Notes under the pieces: model-generated
What the model saw: only the letters and a program-made list of their open reading frames with translations
Databases searched by the model: none
Told to the model about the DNA's origin: nothing
NCBI RefSeq assembly: GCF_002591895.1
Contig: NZ_NISX01000008.1
Span: forward strand, 1-64,000
Direction: 5' to 3'
DNA: 64,000 nt
Origin: Lacimicrobium alkaliphilum
GTDB lineage: Bacteria > Pseudomonadota > Gammaproteobacteria > Enterobacterales > Alteromonadaceae
Part shown: positions 37,876 through 46,726 of the stretch, piece by piece
How the letters are laid out: each line of letters opens with the position of its first letter
Position numbering within the stretch: the stretch's first letter is position 1
Program-made: the position numbers and the translations under genes

Positions 37876-39459
37876 GTGAGCCAAGCGAAAGCCAGTCTCG
37901 AACACCTTTATAAGGTGTTTACCAAACCAGAGGGAGAGGACTCCCGACTGGCACAAATTGAAACCCAGTTATCTGCAAATCTGGCTGACTTTTTATCAGG
38001 CCATATTGTTTCCGAAGAGATACCGCTGGAGAAGATTGAACAGGACTTCAGCCGGGCACAAGTGCCCGAACAACCTCAGTTTGTTTCCGATCATGCCCAG
38101 CATTTACTCGACAAACTGGTATCTAAGTCAGTAAACACTTACTCTCCCCGATTTATTGGTCATATGACATCAGCACTGCCTTACTTTCACCTTTCTCTGG
38201 CAAAGTTACTGGTAGGTCTGAACCAGAATCTGGTCAAAATCGAAACGTCAAAAGCCTTTACGCCACTGGAACGACAGGTGTTGGGGATGATGCATCGCCA
38301 GGTATTTGCCAATGACGAAGCCTTCTACCAACAGCATTTGCACAGTGCAACCAGCAGCCTGGGCACATTCTGCAGCGGTGGCACACTGGCAAATCTCAAT
38401 GCGCTGTGGGTAGCAAGAAATCGAGCGTTGCCGCCTCTTTCCGGGTTCAGGGGGATCAGCGAAGATGGCCTGTTTTCGGCCATGCGGTACCATGACATCA
38501 ATCAACTTGCCGTAATCAGTTCAGCAAGAGGGCATTATTCGCTGGCCAAGGCGATGGATCTGCTGGGTCTGGGTAAATCGCAGCTACACAAACTGGATTG
38601 TCCGAAGCAGACCCTGGATCCACAGGAGGTGTTGCACCGAGGCCAGAAAATACTGGAAGAGGGTGGCCGGGTCATGGCGATAGTGGGCATTGCCGGTACC
38701 ACTGAAACCGGCCACATCGACCCTCTTGACGAACTGGCAGACGTCGCATCTCAACTGAATTGTCATTTCCATGTCGACGCTGCCTGGGGCGGAGCAACCT
38801 TGTTTTCAACACGCCATGGGTCACTGCTGTCTGGAATTGAAAAAGCAGACTCGGTCACTCTGGATGCACATAAGCAAATGTATGTTCCCATGGGAGCCGG
38901 TATGGTGCTGTTTAAAGATCCGCTGGCCGGCAATGCTGTCCGGCATCATGCTCAGTATATCCTGCGTCAGGGCTCTAAAGATCTCGGCTCCACCAGCGTT
39001 GAAGGCTCGCGAAATGGCATGGCCATGATGCTCTATGCATCTTTGCATATACTCGGCCGCCAGGGATATGAGTTACTGATCGATCAGAGTCTGGCCAAAG
39101 CCCACAAATTTGCGCAGTTGATCAATGAGCACGAGGATTTTGAATTGGTAACCGAACCGGTACTGTGCTTGTTAACGTACAGGCTGTGCCCGGGACACCT
39201 GAGGGAAAAAAGCAAGAAAATTTCTGATACGCACAACCAACATCTGGATGAGCTAAACCGAATGGTGCAAAAACAGCAGCGCGAAGCGGGGCACTCTTTT
39301 GTGTCGCGTACCCGGCTGAGTAATGAGACGTATCAGCAACCTATCACTGTTTTTCGTGTCGTTCTGGCAAACCCACTTACTACCGAACAGGACCTTCAGG
39401 CTATCCTGAAAGAGCAGGCCGAGCTGGCCGCCCGGCAACCCTTATGGACACAATTGTAA
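37876..39459 (+). CDS. panP: PLP-dependent aspartate 1-decarboxylase PanP
   Basis: 527 residues, GTG start with AGGAA upstream. Group II pyridoxal-phosphate decarboxylase: CSGGTLANLNALWVARN, HVDAAWGGA (PLP Asp) and DAHKQMYVP with the Schiff-base Lys at about residue 333. This family (PanP of Vibrio and Alteromonadales) makes beta-alanine from aspartate, replacing the pyruvoyl enzyme PanD. It lies next to panC and panB, with no panD in the window, which strongly supports pantothenate supply rather than glutamate or tyrosine decarboxylation. Confidence 0.85.
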   Translation: MSQAKASLEHLYKVFTKPEGEDSRLAQIETQLSANLADFLSGHIVSEEIPLEKIEQDFSRAQVPEQPQFVSDHAQHLLDKLVSKSVNTYSPRFIGHMTSALPYFHLSLAKLLVGLNQNLVKIETSKAFTPLERQVLGMMHRQVFANDEAFYQQHLHSATSSLGTFCSGGTLANLNALWVARNRALPPLSGFRGISEDGLFSAMRYHDINQLAVISSARGHYSLAKAMDLLGLGKSQLHKLDCPKQTLDPQEVLHRGQKILEEGGRVMAIVGIAGTTETGHIDPLDELADVASQLNCHFHVDAAWGGATLFSTRHGSLLSGIEKADSVTLDAHKQMYVPMGAGMVLFKDPLAGNAVRHHAQYILRQGSKDLGSTSVEGSRNGMAMMLYASLHILGRQGYELLIDQSLAKAHKFAQLINEHEDFELVTEPVLCLLTYRLCPGHLREKSKKISDTHNQHLDELNRMVQKQQREAGHSFVSRTRLSNETYQQPITVFRVVLANPLTTEQDLQAILKEQAELAARQPLWTQL

Positions 39460-39569
39460 AGACTTAATACCACTGCCCACACTAAACAACTGGTTAATTA
39501 ATAAGCTGCATTTATTCCGGGAATACATGTGGTAGGCTAATATCTGTCTGCAAGTCGGAGCTTGTTACG

Positions 39570-40343
39570 GTGCGTCTTTCATTAACACTGATATTGACCC
39601 TTATTGCCTTTGCCAGTTACGGCCAGGATACACTGGTTGCCTGCCTGGACGAATTTCCTCCTTATCAGATGCTGGAGACCCCACCCAGGGGAGAACATGT
39701 TGCGGCGCTCGACCAACTTGCCGATGAGCTTGAGATGGAGTTGCAGTTTGTCACTGAGCCTGGCTTTTCACACTGTATAAAACGTATCGAAAACGGCACG
39801 GCGGATGTGATTGCAGGGATTCTGGATCGTGCGGAGCGCAGCCATTTTCTGCACCATTTACCCATGCGGGAAGACACCGCTTACATCTTTGCTACCCGCA
39901 CAGATGCTCCGTCGATTAACAGCTATGCTGATCTCAGTAACCGGCTAATTGCCGTCAGTGAAGGCGTTTACTACTTTGACAAGTTTGATAACGATGACAG
40001 CCTTCAGAAAATTCCTCTGAACGATGTACACCATGCTTACAAACTCTTGCTCGCGGGTAGGGTGGATACCGTGATCAGCAGTATGGAAAACCTCAGCGCG
40101 ATCTATGCCGGTGACCCGCAATTAAAGACAAAAATTAAAGTGCAACCTTATAGCTACCAACTGAATCGCATTGTCTATTTCGGCCTTTCAAAAAAATCCA
40201 GCCATGCCAGGAACATCAAAGAGTTTCGAGCCATAGCAGAAAAGGCCTTTAACGAAGGCAAGTTCAGCACCGCTATACACCAGTTTGCCGCCGACAATCC
40301 GCAGTATTACCAGGTTAAACCGCGCCCTGTCGGTGCCCAGTAA
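39570..40343 (+). CDS. Periplasmic family-3-like substrate-binding protein
   Basis: 257 residues, GTG start. Signal peptide MRLSLTLILTLIAFASYGQ, then DTLVACLDEFPPYQMLETPP and GTADVIAGILDRAERSHFL, typical of SBP_bac_3 proteins. No transporter genes are adjacent. It is inserted between panP and panC, on the panP strand and convergent with panC. Ligand unknown. Confidence 0.82.
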   Translation: MRLSLTLILTLIAFASYGQDTLVACLDEFPPYQMLETPPRGEHVAALDQLADELEMELQFVTEPGFSHCIKRIENGTADVIAGILDRAERSHFLHHLPMREDTAYIFATRTDAPSINSYADLSNRLIAVSEGVYYFDKFDNDDSLQKIPLNDVHHAYKLLLAGRVDTVISSMENLSAIYAGDPQLKTKIKVQPYSYQLNRIVYFGLSKKSSHARNIKEFRAIAEKAFNEGKFSTAIHQFAADNPQYYQVKPRPVGAQ

Positions 40344-40374
40344 TACCAGCTATCTGGCACTGCACCCGACAGGA

Positions 40375-41229
40375 TTATTCTTCTAACTGAATCTGAATAT
40401 TGTCGATTAGCCGGGCTTTGCCCAGAAACGCCGCCACCAGAACCACTAATCTCAGATCTTCATGCCCCGGATGTAACAAGCTGTCGGCAGCACGCACTTC
40501 CAGATAATCAATCTTGAAACCGGCATCCACCAGGCGCTGTCTGTTCTCCTGGATCAGCCGGGAATAGTCCCGCCGCCCAAGATTAATGGCATCAGCCATA
40601 TCACTCAATACCCGGTACAACGTTGGTGCCGTTTCCCGTTCCGGCGTCGTCAGATAGTTATTTCTGGAGCTCATGGCCAGACCATCGCCTTCCCGTACCG
40701 TGGGCACACCATGAACATGCAGGTTCATTGACAGATCAGTGACCATGGCGCGAATCACCTGTAATTGCTGATAGTCCTTGTCACCAAAATAGGCATGATT
40801 AGGCTGTACCATGTTAAACAGTTTGCAGACAATCGTGGCCACGCCACGAAAGTGTCCGGGTCGGCTGGCACCACAAATCATGTACGAAATACCCGGTACC
40901 TCCACAAACGTCTGCTGCTCCAGTCCACGGGGGTAGATATCCTCAACACTGGGAGTAAAGACAATATCCACACCCATCGCTTCCAGGGCCGCCAAATCGT
41001 GCTCCATGGTACGGGGATAGGCAGCCAGGTCTTCATCCGGGCCAAATTGTAACGGATTGACAAAAATCGACACCACCACAATATCAGATTGTTCTCTGGC
41101 TTCTCTGACCAGTCTTAAATGGCCATGATGAAGGTTACCCATGGTTGGCACAAAACCTATACTCTTGGCTTCTATCTGCCAACGCCGCCGGGCCTGACGC
41201 AGTGAAATAATATCGCTGATGATTTCCAT
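40375..41229 (-). CDS. panC: Pantothenate synthetase
   Basis: 284 residues. [20 protein letters not shown] has the HxGH nucleotidyl-transferase motif; [19 protein letters not shown] and [11 protein letters not shown] complete the site. It joins pantoate and beta-alanine with ATP. Downstream of panB on the same strand, 27 bp apart. Confidence 0.98.
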   Translation of the reverse strand: MEIISDIISLRQARRRWQIEAKSIGFVPTMGNLHHGHLRLVREAREQSDIVVVSIFVNPLQFGPDEDLAAYPRTMEHDLAALEAMGVDIVFTPSVEDIYPRGLEQQTFVEVPGISYMICGASRPGHFRGVATIVCKLFNMVQPNHAYFGDKDYQQLQVIRAMVTDLSMNLHVHGVPTVREGDGLAMSSRNNYLTTPERETAPTLYRVLSDMADAINLGRRDYSRLIQENRQRLVDAGFKIDYLEVRAADSLLHPGHEDLRLVVLVAAFLGKARLIDNIQIQLEE

Positions 41230-41256
41230 GCTGTAGCTCCTGGTACTCTGTCCGAA

Positions 41257-42051
41257 CTAACTGAAACTGTGTTCTTCGGTGGGAAATTTTCCCTGCTTAA
41301 CCTCTTCAATGTAGAGGCTGACCGCCTTACGGATATCGCCACATTCATTGAGATAGTTCTTGGAAAATTTAGGCATATAATTAGCGCTGATGCCCAACAT
41401 GTCGTGCATCACCAGAACCTGACCATCAGTGCCGGGGCCGGCACCTATGCCGATAACCGGAATGTTCAGGGATTGAGTTATACGATTAGCCAGTACCGAG
41501 GGAACACATTCGAGCACCAGCATCAGCGCACCGGCATTTTCCAGCGCCACCGCCTGATTAACCAGTTCCTCCGCCTGCTGTTGCTCCCGCCCCTGCACTC
41601 TGAAGCCGCCAAGCTTGTGCACTGACTGCGGGGTCAGCCCCAAGTGGCCACAGACCGGGATACCGCGATCGGTCAGACCGCGCACACTATCCAGTAACCA
41701 GTCACCTCCTTCCATTTTAACCATACTGGCACCTGCCGCCATCAACTGAGTGGCATTGGCATAGCTTTGCTCTACTGTGGCGTAGGACATAAAGGGCATA
41801 TCAGCAATCACAAAAGCACGCTGCGTACCCTTTCTGACAGAACGGGTATGGTAAGCCATCTGCGCGGTGGTCACCGGCAAAGTATCATCCTCTCCCATCA
41901 GCACCATGCCTAACGAGTCGCCAATCAGTATGGCGTCCATTCCCTGCTCATCAAAGAGTTTGGCAAAACTGGCATCATAGGCGGTGATCACACTAATTCG
42001 CTCACCCTGTTGCTTCATCTTAATCAAGGTAGAGATCGTGACTTTTTTCAT
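41257..42051 (-). CDS. panB: 3-methyl-2-oxobutanoate hydroxymethyltransferase
   Basis: 264 residues from the second of two adjacent ATGs ([13 protein letters not shown]), which has better spacing from GGGG. Motifs: [27 protein letters not shown]-like region with [12 protein letters not shown], and VKMEGGDW. It makes ketopantoate from 2-oxoisovalerate and methylene-THF. It precedes panC in the panB-panC operon. Confidence 0.97.
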   Translation of the reverse strand: MKKVTISTLIKMKQQGERISVITAYDASFAKLFDEQGMDAILIGDSLGMVLMGEDDTLPVTTAQMAYHTRSVRKGTQRAFVIADMPFMSYATVEQSYANATQLMAAGASMVKMEGGDWLLDSVRGLTDRGIPVCGHLGLTPQSVHKLGGFRVQGREQQQAEELVNQAVALENAGALMLVLECVPSVLANRITQSLNIPVIGIGAGPGTDGQVLVMHDMLGISANYMPKFSKNYLNECGDIRKAVSLYIEEVKQGKFPTEEHSFS

Positions 42052-42132
42052 CATATACCCCAAGGTTGAGCGTTAACTCTCAGTAGTCAGACCGGTCATC
42101 ACTCTGCTGCGCGGCCCACTGAAAACGGCCTA

Positions 42133-42654
42133 CTATACGGATCCTGTTACGGATTTCCATATATCCGCCCTATTGAATACTACTGTGAGTCCTTTGGCGT
42201 CACATTGACGGAGCAAGGCATTGAGTGTTGTACCATCCGGCAGAACCAGATCCGGGCTCAGTTCAGATAAGGGGTATAGCACAAATTCACGCTCAGCCAG
42301 ACCATAATGAGGCACCCTGAGACGCGTGGTATCAATTTGCTGAGAACCAAACAGCAACAAATCCAGATCCAGAGTGCGTGCACCCCAACGCTCGGCTTTT
42401 CTCTGACGGCCTTGCTGCTGTTCTATAGATTGCATCAGATCGAGTAAATCATGGGCGGGTAACACTGTATCCAACTGTGCCACGGCATTGATAAAATCAG
42501 GCTGGTCCTGAGGGCCCATAGGCACACTCTGATAAAATGAAGAACAGCCCAACAACCTGATTTCCTCAGACTGATGCAGTGCCCTGAGCGCGGCAAGAAG
42601 CTGCTGCCGGGGGTCGGCAAGATTACTGCCAAGCCCCACATAAGCTACCGTCAC
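42133..42654 (-). CDS. folK: 2-amino-4-hydroxy-6-hydroxymethyldihydropteridine pyrophosphokinase
   Basis: 173 residues. VAYVGLGSNLADPRQQLLAA, GPQDQPDFINAVAQLDT and RWGARTLDLDLLLFG are the HPPK motifs. It pyrophosphorylates the pterin in folate synthesis. Its start overlaps the pcnB stop by 4 bp (translational coupling), as in E. coli. Confidence 0.97.
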   Translation of the reverse strand: MTVAYVGLGSNLADPRQQLLAALRALHQSEEIRLLGCSSFYQSVPMGPQDQPDFINAVAQLDTVLPAHDLLDLMQSIEQQQGRQRKAERWGARTLDLDLLLFGSQQIDTTRLRVPHYGLAEREFVLYPLSELSPDLVLPDGTTLNALLRQCDAKGLTVVFNRADIWKSVTGSV

Positions 42655-44021
42655 TGCTGAGGCTTCCGTTTCCGCGGGCGGCGGCGACCTTTGCCTTTGG
42701 CGGAACCTTTAATCTGCGCCAGCATAGTACTGCGCTCATCGCCACCAGCATCCTGAAAGTCTGTCCACCACTTGCCCAGCTCTTCAAGCTCTCCCCCTTC
42801 AACGCTGGCCCGTAGCAACAGGAAATCGTAACCGGCGCGGAACTTCGGGTGCTCCAGAAGCTGGAATGCCCGCCGACCAAAGCGTTTGGGCAGGCGCTGC
42901 TGCAATACCCAGATATCGCGAATTGGCATACTGAAACGCTTAGGGATCATAATGCGCTTTTGCTGCGCCTGTAATACATCGTTGATAGCCAGATTGAAGG
43001 CATCGTGAGGACTCAGACCACTTTCCGCCGTCAGTTCATTAAAACGCTGTTCCAGTGGATACCAGAGCATGGCCGCATAGATGAAAGCCGGCGTAACCCG
43101 CTGGTCATTATTAATACGGTGATCGGTATTGATCAGCACCTGACGTACAAACAACTGTTCTTTGCTGTCAGCCACTTTGAGCATCGGTTCAACCAACGGA
43201 AACAGTTGTCCGAACAGCGCATACTCGCGGAGCAGATCAAAGGTCTGCTCGGCACGCCCCGCAAGAAATAGCTTCAGCACTTCTTCGAACAGTCTGGCAG
43301 GAGGGATATTTGCTAACAACGGCGCCAGGCTGGGTATAATATCTCCGGCTTCAGCAGAGATTTGCATGTCCAGTTTGGCGGCAAAACGCACTGCCCGTAA
43401 CATCCTTACCGGATCTTCACGATAACGGGTTTCCGGATCCCCAATCAGGTGCAGTTTACGTTCTTTAAGTGACTGCATCCCGTTGGCAAAATCGGTAATA
43501 CTGAAATCAGCGATATTGTAATACATCGCATTAGCGGTGAAATCCCGTCGTTCAGCATCTTCTTCTATACTGCCAAATACATTGTCACGCAATAACAATC
43601 CTTCATCTGACCGACGACTCAGTTTGTCGCTGGAGCCAGGCTCTTCGCTGTCGTGATGCCCGCGAAATGTTGCCACCTCGATAACATCGCGACCAAACAC
43701 AATATGCGCTAACCGGAACCGGCGACCGATCAGGCGGCAATTCCGAAACAATGCCTTGATTTGCTCAGGTTCGGCGTCAGTAGCCACATCAAAATCTTTG
43801 GGATGCAAACCAAGCAGCAGATCCCGTACACAGCCTCCCACCAGATACGCCTGATAGCCCGCATTGTGCAAGCGATAAAGCACCTTTAGGGCATTGTCAC
43901 TGATATCCTTACGGGAAACACCGTGATCAGAGCGCGGAATGATCCTGGGCTCAAGTTTGCTCTGTTTATCCTGTGTGTCGCCGGCAAAAGCCTGTTTTAC
44001 CCTGTTGATTACCCGGGAAAT
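42651..44021 (-). CDS. pcnB: Poly(A) polymerase I, predicted non-canonical ATT (or ATC) start
   Basis: 456 residues from ATT at 44021 (457 from ATC at 44024). Nucleotidyltransferase motif LVGGCVRDLLLGLHPKDFDV, RRFRLAHIVFGRDVIEVATF and the RNA-binding region follow, with a basic tail (KGKGRRRPRKRKPQQ). The frame upstream of the first GTG (43883) is conserved: RIIPRSDHGVSRKDISDNAL matches the PcnB N-terminus. It is closed by an in-frame TGA at 44037-44039. No ATG, GTG or TTG lies between. GAGGAG stands 8 nt before ATC and 11 nt before ATT. E. coli pcnB is known to start at AUU. Adds 3' tails that speed RNA decay. Confidence 0.9.
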   Translation of the reverse strand: MSRVINRVKQAFAGDTQDKQSKLEPRIIPRSDHGVSRKDISDNALKVLYRLHNAGYQAYLVGGCVRDLLLGLHPKDFDVATDAEPEQIKALFRNCRLIGRRFRLAHIVFGRDVIEVATFRGHHDSEEPGSSDKLSRRSDEGLLLRDNVFGSIEEDAERRDFTANAMYYNIADFSITDFANGMQSLKERKLHLIGDPETRYREDPVRMLRAVRFAAKLDMQISAEAGDIIPSLAPLLANIPPARLFEEVLKLFLAGRAEQTFDLLREYALFGQLFPLVEPMLKVADSKEQLFVRQVLINTDHRINNDQRVTPAFIYAAMLWYPLEQRFNELTAESGLSPHDAFNLAINDVLQAQQKRIMIPKRFSMPIRDIWVLQQRLPKRFGRRAFQLLEHPKFRAGYDFLLLRASVEGGELEELGKWWTDFQDAGGDERSTMLAQIKGSAKGKGRRRPRKRKPQQ

Positions 44022-44142
44022 GATAACCTTGTCTCCTCAACTGATACCAATCTGGTATTACACCAAGACCAAAAAATGGCCGCTATGATATACCGAATAA
44101 CCGCTTATCGGCCAGCGATATAGGCTTTTTGACTGCAGCACA

Positions 44143-45021
44143 TTAATCTGACGGCAGCCAGAGTACTTCTCTTGCCGAAGGCAGTTGCGCCACAGACCAT
44201 TGACCAGCAGCCCACTGCAACAATGGATCAACGCGATCAAAACCGCCCACTTGTTGCCCAGGCAACCCCAGAAATACCAATGCCTGGCGCAAATTATCCA
44301 CTGCCAGGTTATTGTCAATGGCAGGCGCATGGTTCTGTTTACTCAGTTTAAACCCGGCCCGTGCTGCCGCCACCGGAAGGTGCAACCAGCGAGGTGGCAC
44401 TGCCCCCAGCGCACGATAAAGCGCTATCTGGCTGGTCGTTGTATCAAGTAAATCCGCTCCACGTACCACTTCTGTAATCCCCTGGCGAATGTCATCGGCT
44501 ACCACGGCCAGTTGATACGCATAAAGCCGGTCTTTACGCCGCACAATAAAATCCTCCTCAGCCGTCGCTCTGTCCACCTCAATCAGACCCAGATGCTGGT
44601 CCTGAAACTGGTAAACAGGGTGACAATTACGAAAGCGCAATGCGCAGCCAGCCGGATGATGTTGTCTGTCACGGCAATGCCCCTGATAACGCCCACCGAT
44701 AGCTTTAATCTGTGCCCGGGTACAATTACAGTTATAACTGAGGCTGTGCTCGCTCAGATACTGCAGTATTTCATCATAGTAATGACTAAAGTGGCTTTGA
44801 TAACTGACATCCGCGTCCCATTCCAGACCGTGAGCCTGCAATGTTGAAAGGATTTCGCGTGTCGCACCGGGTTGTTCGCGGGGAGGATCAATATCTTCAA
44901 TACGCACCAGCCACTTGCCATGCTGGCTTTTTGCCTGCAAATAACTGCCCAGGGCAGCCACCAGTGAGCCAAAGTGCAATGGGCCTGAAGGGGAAGGAGC
45001 AAAACGGCCGGTATATGTCAT
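44143..45021 (-). CDS. gluQRS: Glutamyl-Q tRNA(Asp) synthetase
   Basis: 292 residues, a truncated class I GluRS lacking the anticodon-binding half. FAPSPSGPLHFGSLVAAL holds the HIGH-like motif and KLSKQNHAP the KMSKS-like one. Zinc ligands are in CNCTRAQ followed by YQGHC. It charges queuosine of tRNA-Asp with glutamate. Between dksA and pcnB, as in E. coli. Confidence 0.96.
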   Translation of the reverse strand: MTYTGRFAPSPSGPLHFGSLVAALGSYLQAKSQHGKWLVRIEDIDPPREQPGATREILSTLQAHGLEWDADVSYQSHFSHYYDEILQYLSEHSLSYNCNCTRAQIKAIGGRYQGHCRDRQHHPAGCALRFRNCHPVYQFQDQHLGLIEVDRATAEEDFIVRRKDRLYAYQLAVVADDIRQGITEVVRGADLLDTTTSQIALYRALGAVPPRWLHLPVAAARAGFKLSKQNHAPAIDNNLAVDNLRQALVFLGLPGQQVGGFDRVDPLLQWAAGQWSVAQLPSAREVLWLPSD

Positions 45022-45120
45022 GGTGTGAGGGTGGTGCTTGTATCAGCTGCAACACCATACTGAACGAAAAACGTCAGTTTTATCGTTCAGCATGTTCAGC
45101 CGGGCAAAGATGCCGGGGCA

Positions 45121-45570
45121 TCAGCCCTGCATTTGCTTTTCTTTAATTTCAGCCATGGTTTTGCAGTCGATACACATGTCCGCTGTTGGCCTGGCTTCAA
45201 GACGACGTACACCAATTTCTATACCGCAGGAATCGCAAAAACCGAAATCATCTTCATCAATCCGTTTGAGAGTTTTCTCAATTTTCTTGATCAGTTTACG
45301 TTCACGATCCCGGGTGCGCAGTTCCAGGCTGAACTCTTCTTCCTGCGCTGCACGGTCAACAGGATCGGGAAAGTTGGCCGCTTCGTCCTGCATATGATGC
45401 ACCGTTCGGTCCACCTCAGCGCGTAACTGATCACGCCAGGCCTTAAGCAGCTTACGAAAATGCTCAAGCTGCGCATCGTTCATGTATTCTTCGCCGTCTT
45501 TCTCCTGATAGGGAGACAAGCCGGCAAGGGCCAGTAAACCTAGTGACTTTTGTGAAATTTCTGTTGGCAT
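45121..45570 (-). CDS. dksA: RNA polymerase-binding transcription factor DksA
   Basis: 149 residues from the ATG giving [21 protein letters not shown] lies 9 nt upstream, while an earlier in-frame ATG touches it. Coiled-coil domain with the tip [12 protein letters not shown], which keeps both functional Asp residues, then the C4 zinc finger [18 protein letters not shown] and MCIDCK. Works with ppGpp at ribosomal and biosynthetic promoters. Confidence 0.97.
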   Translation of the reverse strand: MPTEISQKSLGLLALAGLSPYQEKDGEEYMNDAQLEHFRKLLKAWRDQLRAEVDRTVHHMQDEAANFPDPVDRAAQEEEFSLELRTRDRERKLIKKIEKTLKRIDEDDFGFCDSCGIEIGVRRLEARPTADMCIDCKTMAEIKEKQMQG

Positions 45571-45865
45571 CAGCCACATCTCCTAAACAGCATTACAGGC
45601 TCGTCTGCACAAGCGGCTATCTATAACAGAAAGCGACCTGCCAGGCAATTCGATTCCGGCTTCCCGGAACGCTACTCGTTTCCATTTTACAGGTGCCCGC
45701 ATTGGAAACCTGGATTTTGGCCCATGATCAAGGTGGAAGAGCGCCGTGTATGGGCTATACATGAGCACTTCCAACACAGAGCATGGGCCAAAAGACCGTT
45801 TCTGGTCGGGCACTAACTAAAGACTGCCAAATATGGCTACTACCAGTGAAAAATCAAGCTCTATC
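45571..45865. other. Hairpin-rich region between dksA and sfsA
   Basis: No convincing gene. A perfect 12-bp inverted repeat TTTTGGCCCATG / CATGGGCCAAAA (45715-45726 and 45782-45793) encloses a second stem TGGAAG/CTTCCA. Upstream lies TTCCGG-CTTC-CCGGAA (45654-45669), downstream GACC-GTTTCT-GGTC (45794-45807). The region could carry the dksA leader, a small RNA, or a small palindromic mobile element. Confidence 0.45.
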
Positions 45866-46570
45866 TTAACACTTAAATTCGAGTACTTGATTTAACTCAA
45901 CTTTTTCAGCGCTGAACTGGCAACCATAACAAATCACCTCAACGCCACACGCAATCGCCTCGTCCAGCAAACGGGCATATTCTTTGTCTATATGCCCGGC
46001 TGCTTTTACCTGAGTGATACCGCTATGTTGCACACAGAACAACAACACCGCACGATGGCCCAGTTCCGGCAACTTCATCAATTCACGCAAATGTTTGCGG
46101 CCGCGCTCCGTCACTGTATCCGGGAAGTAGCCCATTCCTTTGTCCAACAGCGTGACAGATTTTACTTCCACATAACAATCCGGCTTCTGGTCATCTGATA
46201 ACAACAAGTCTATACGGCTTTTCTCTTTACCGTAGCGTACTTCCTGTCGGATCTTATGGTACCCGGCTAACTCGGGGATCCGTCCTGACTGCCAGGCCTC
46301 TGCCACCAATCTGTTGGCATTATGGGTATTGATTCCAATCCAGTTCCCATACGGGTCCTCGGCCAGTTGCCAGCTGTAGGCCAACTTGCGTTTTGGGTCT
46401 TCATGGTATGACAGCCAAACCCGACACCCCGGTTGTGCACAGCCGGTCATCGCTCCGGTGTTGGCGCAGTGAGCCGTAACCACTTCACCATCATCAAGTT
46501 GTACATCGGCGAGGAAACGTTTGTAACGCTTGATCAGTGTGCCGCTTGTCAATGGTGGATTAAACGTCAT
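45866..46570 (-). CDS. sfsA: SfsA family protein (sugar fermentation stimulation / DNA-binding)
   Basis: 234 residues. TLIKRYKRFLADVQLDDGEV forms the N-terminal OB-like domain; GAMTGCAQPGCRVWLSYHED and VEVKSVTLL with PDTVTERGRKHLREL match the SfsA nuclease-like core. E. coli SfsA binds DNA and affects maltose metabolism; the true role is unclear. Placed beside dksA, as in enterics. Confidence 0.95.
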   Translation of the reverse strand: MTFNPPLTSGTLIKRYKRFLADVQLDDGEVVTAHCANTGAMTGCAQPGCRVWLSYHEDPKRKLAYSWQLAEDPYGNWIGINTHNANRLVAEAWQSGRIPELAGYHKIRQEVRYGKEKSRIDLLLSDDQKPDCYVEVKSVTLLDKGMGYFPDTVTERGRKHLRELMKLPELGHRAVLLFCVQHSGITQVKAAGHIDKEYARLLDEAIACGVEVICYGCQFSAEKVELNQVLEFKC

Positions 46571-46726
46571 AACGCATCTTCACTAAACACAAATCCATTA
46601 TTCAGATATATTGGTACGTACAGTTAATTACCACTGTTGGTATTTACAAAACGGGGCGCATGATATAGCAAGAGTACAAAATGTACTAATTTGATTGTGC
46701 AAAATTTAAGATTTTCGGAGAAATAC

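Noticed and set aside
45583-45813. 76-codon frame upstream of dksA
   Set aside because: It runs through the hairpin cluster, and its composition and lack of homology suggest chance.
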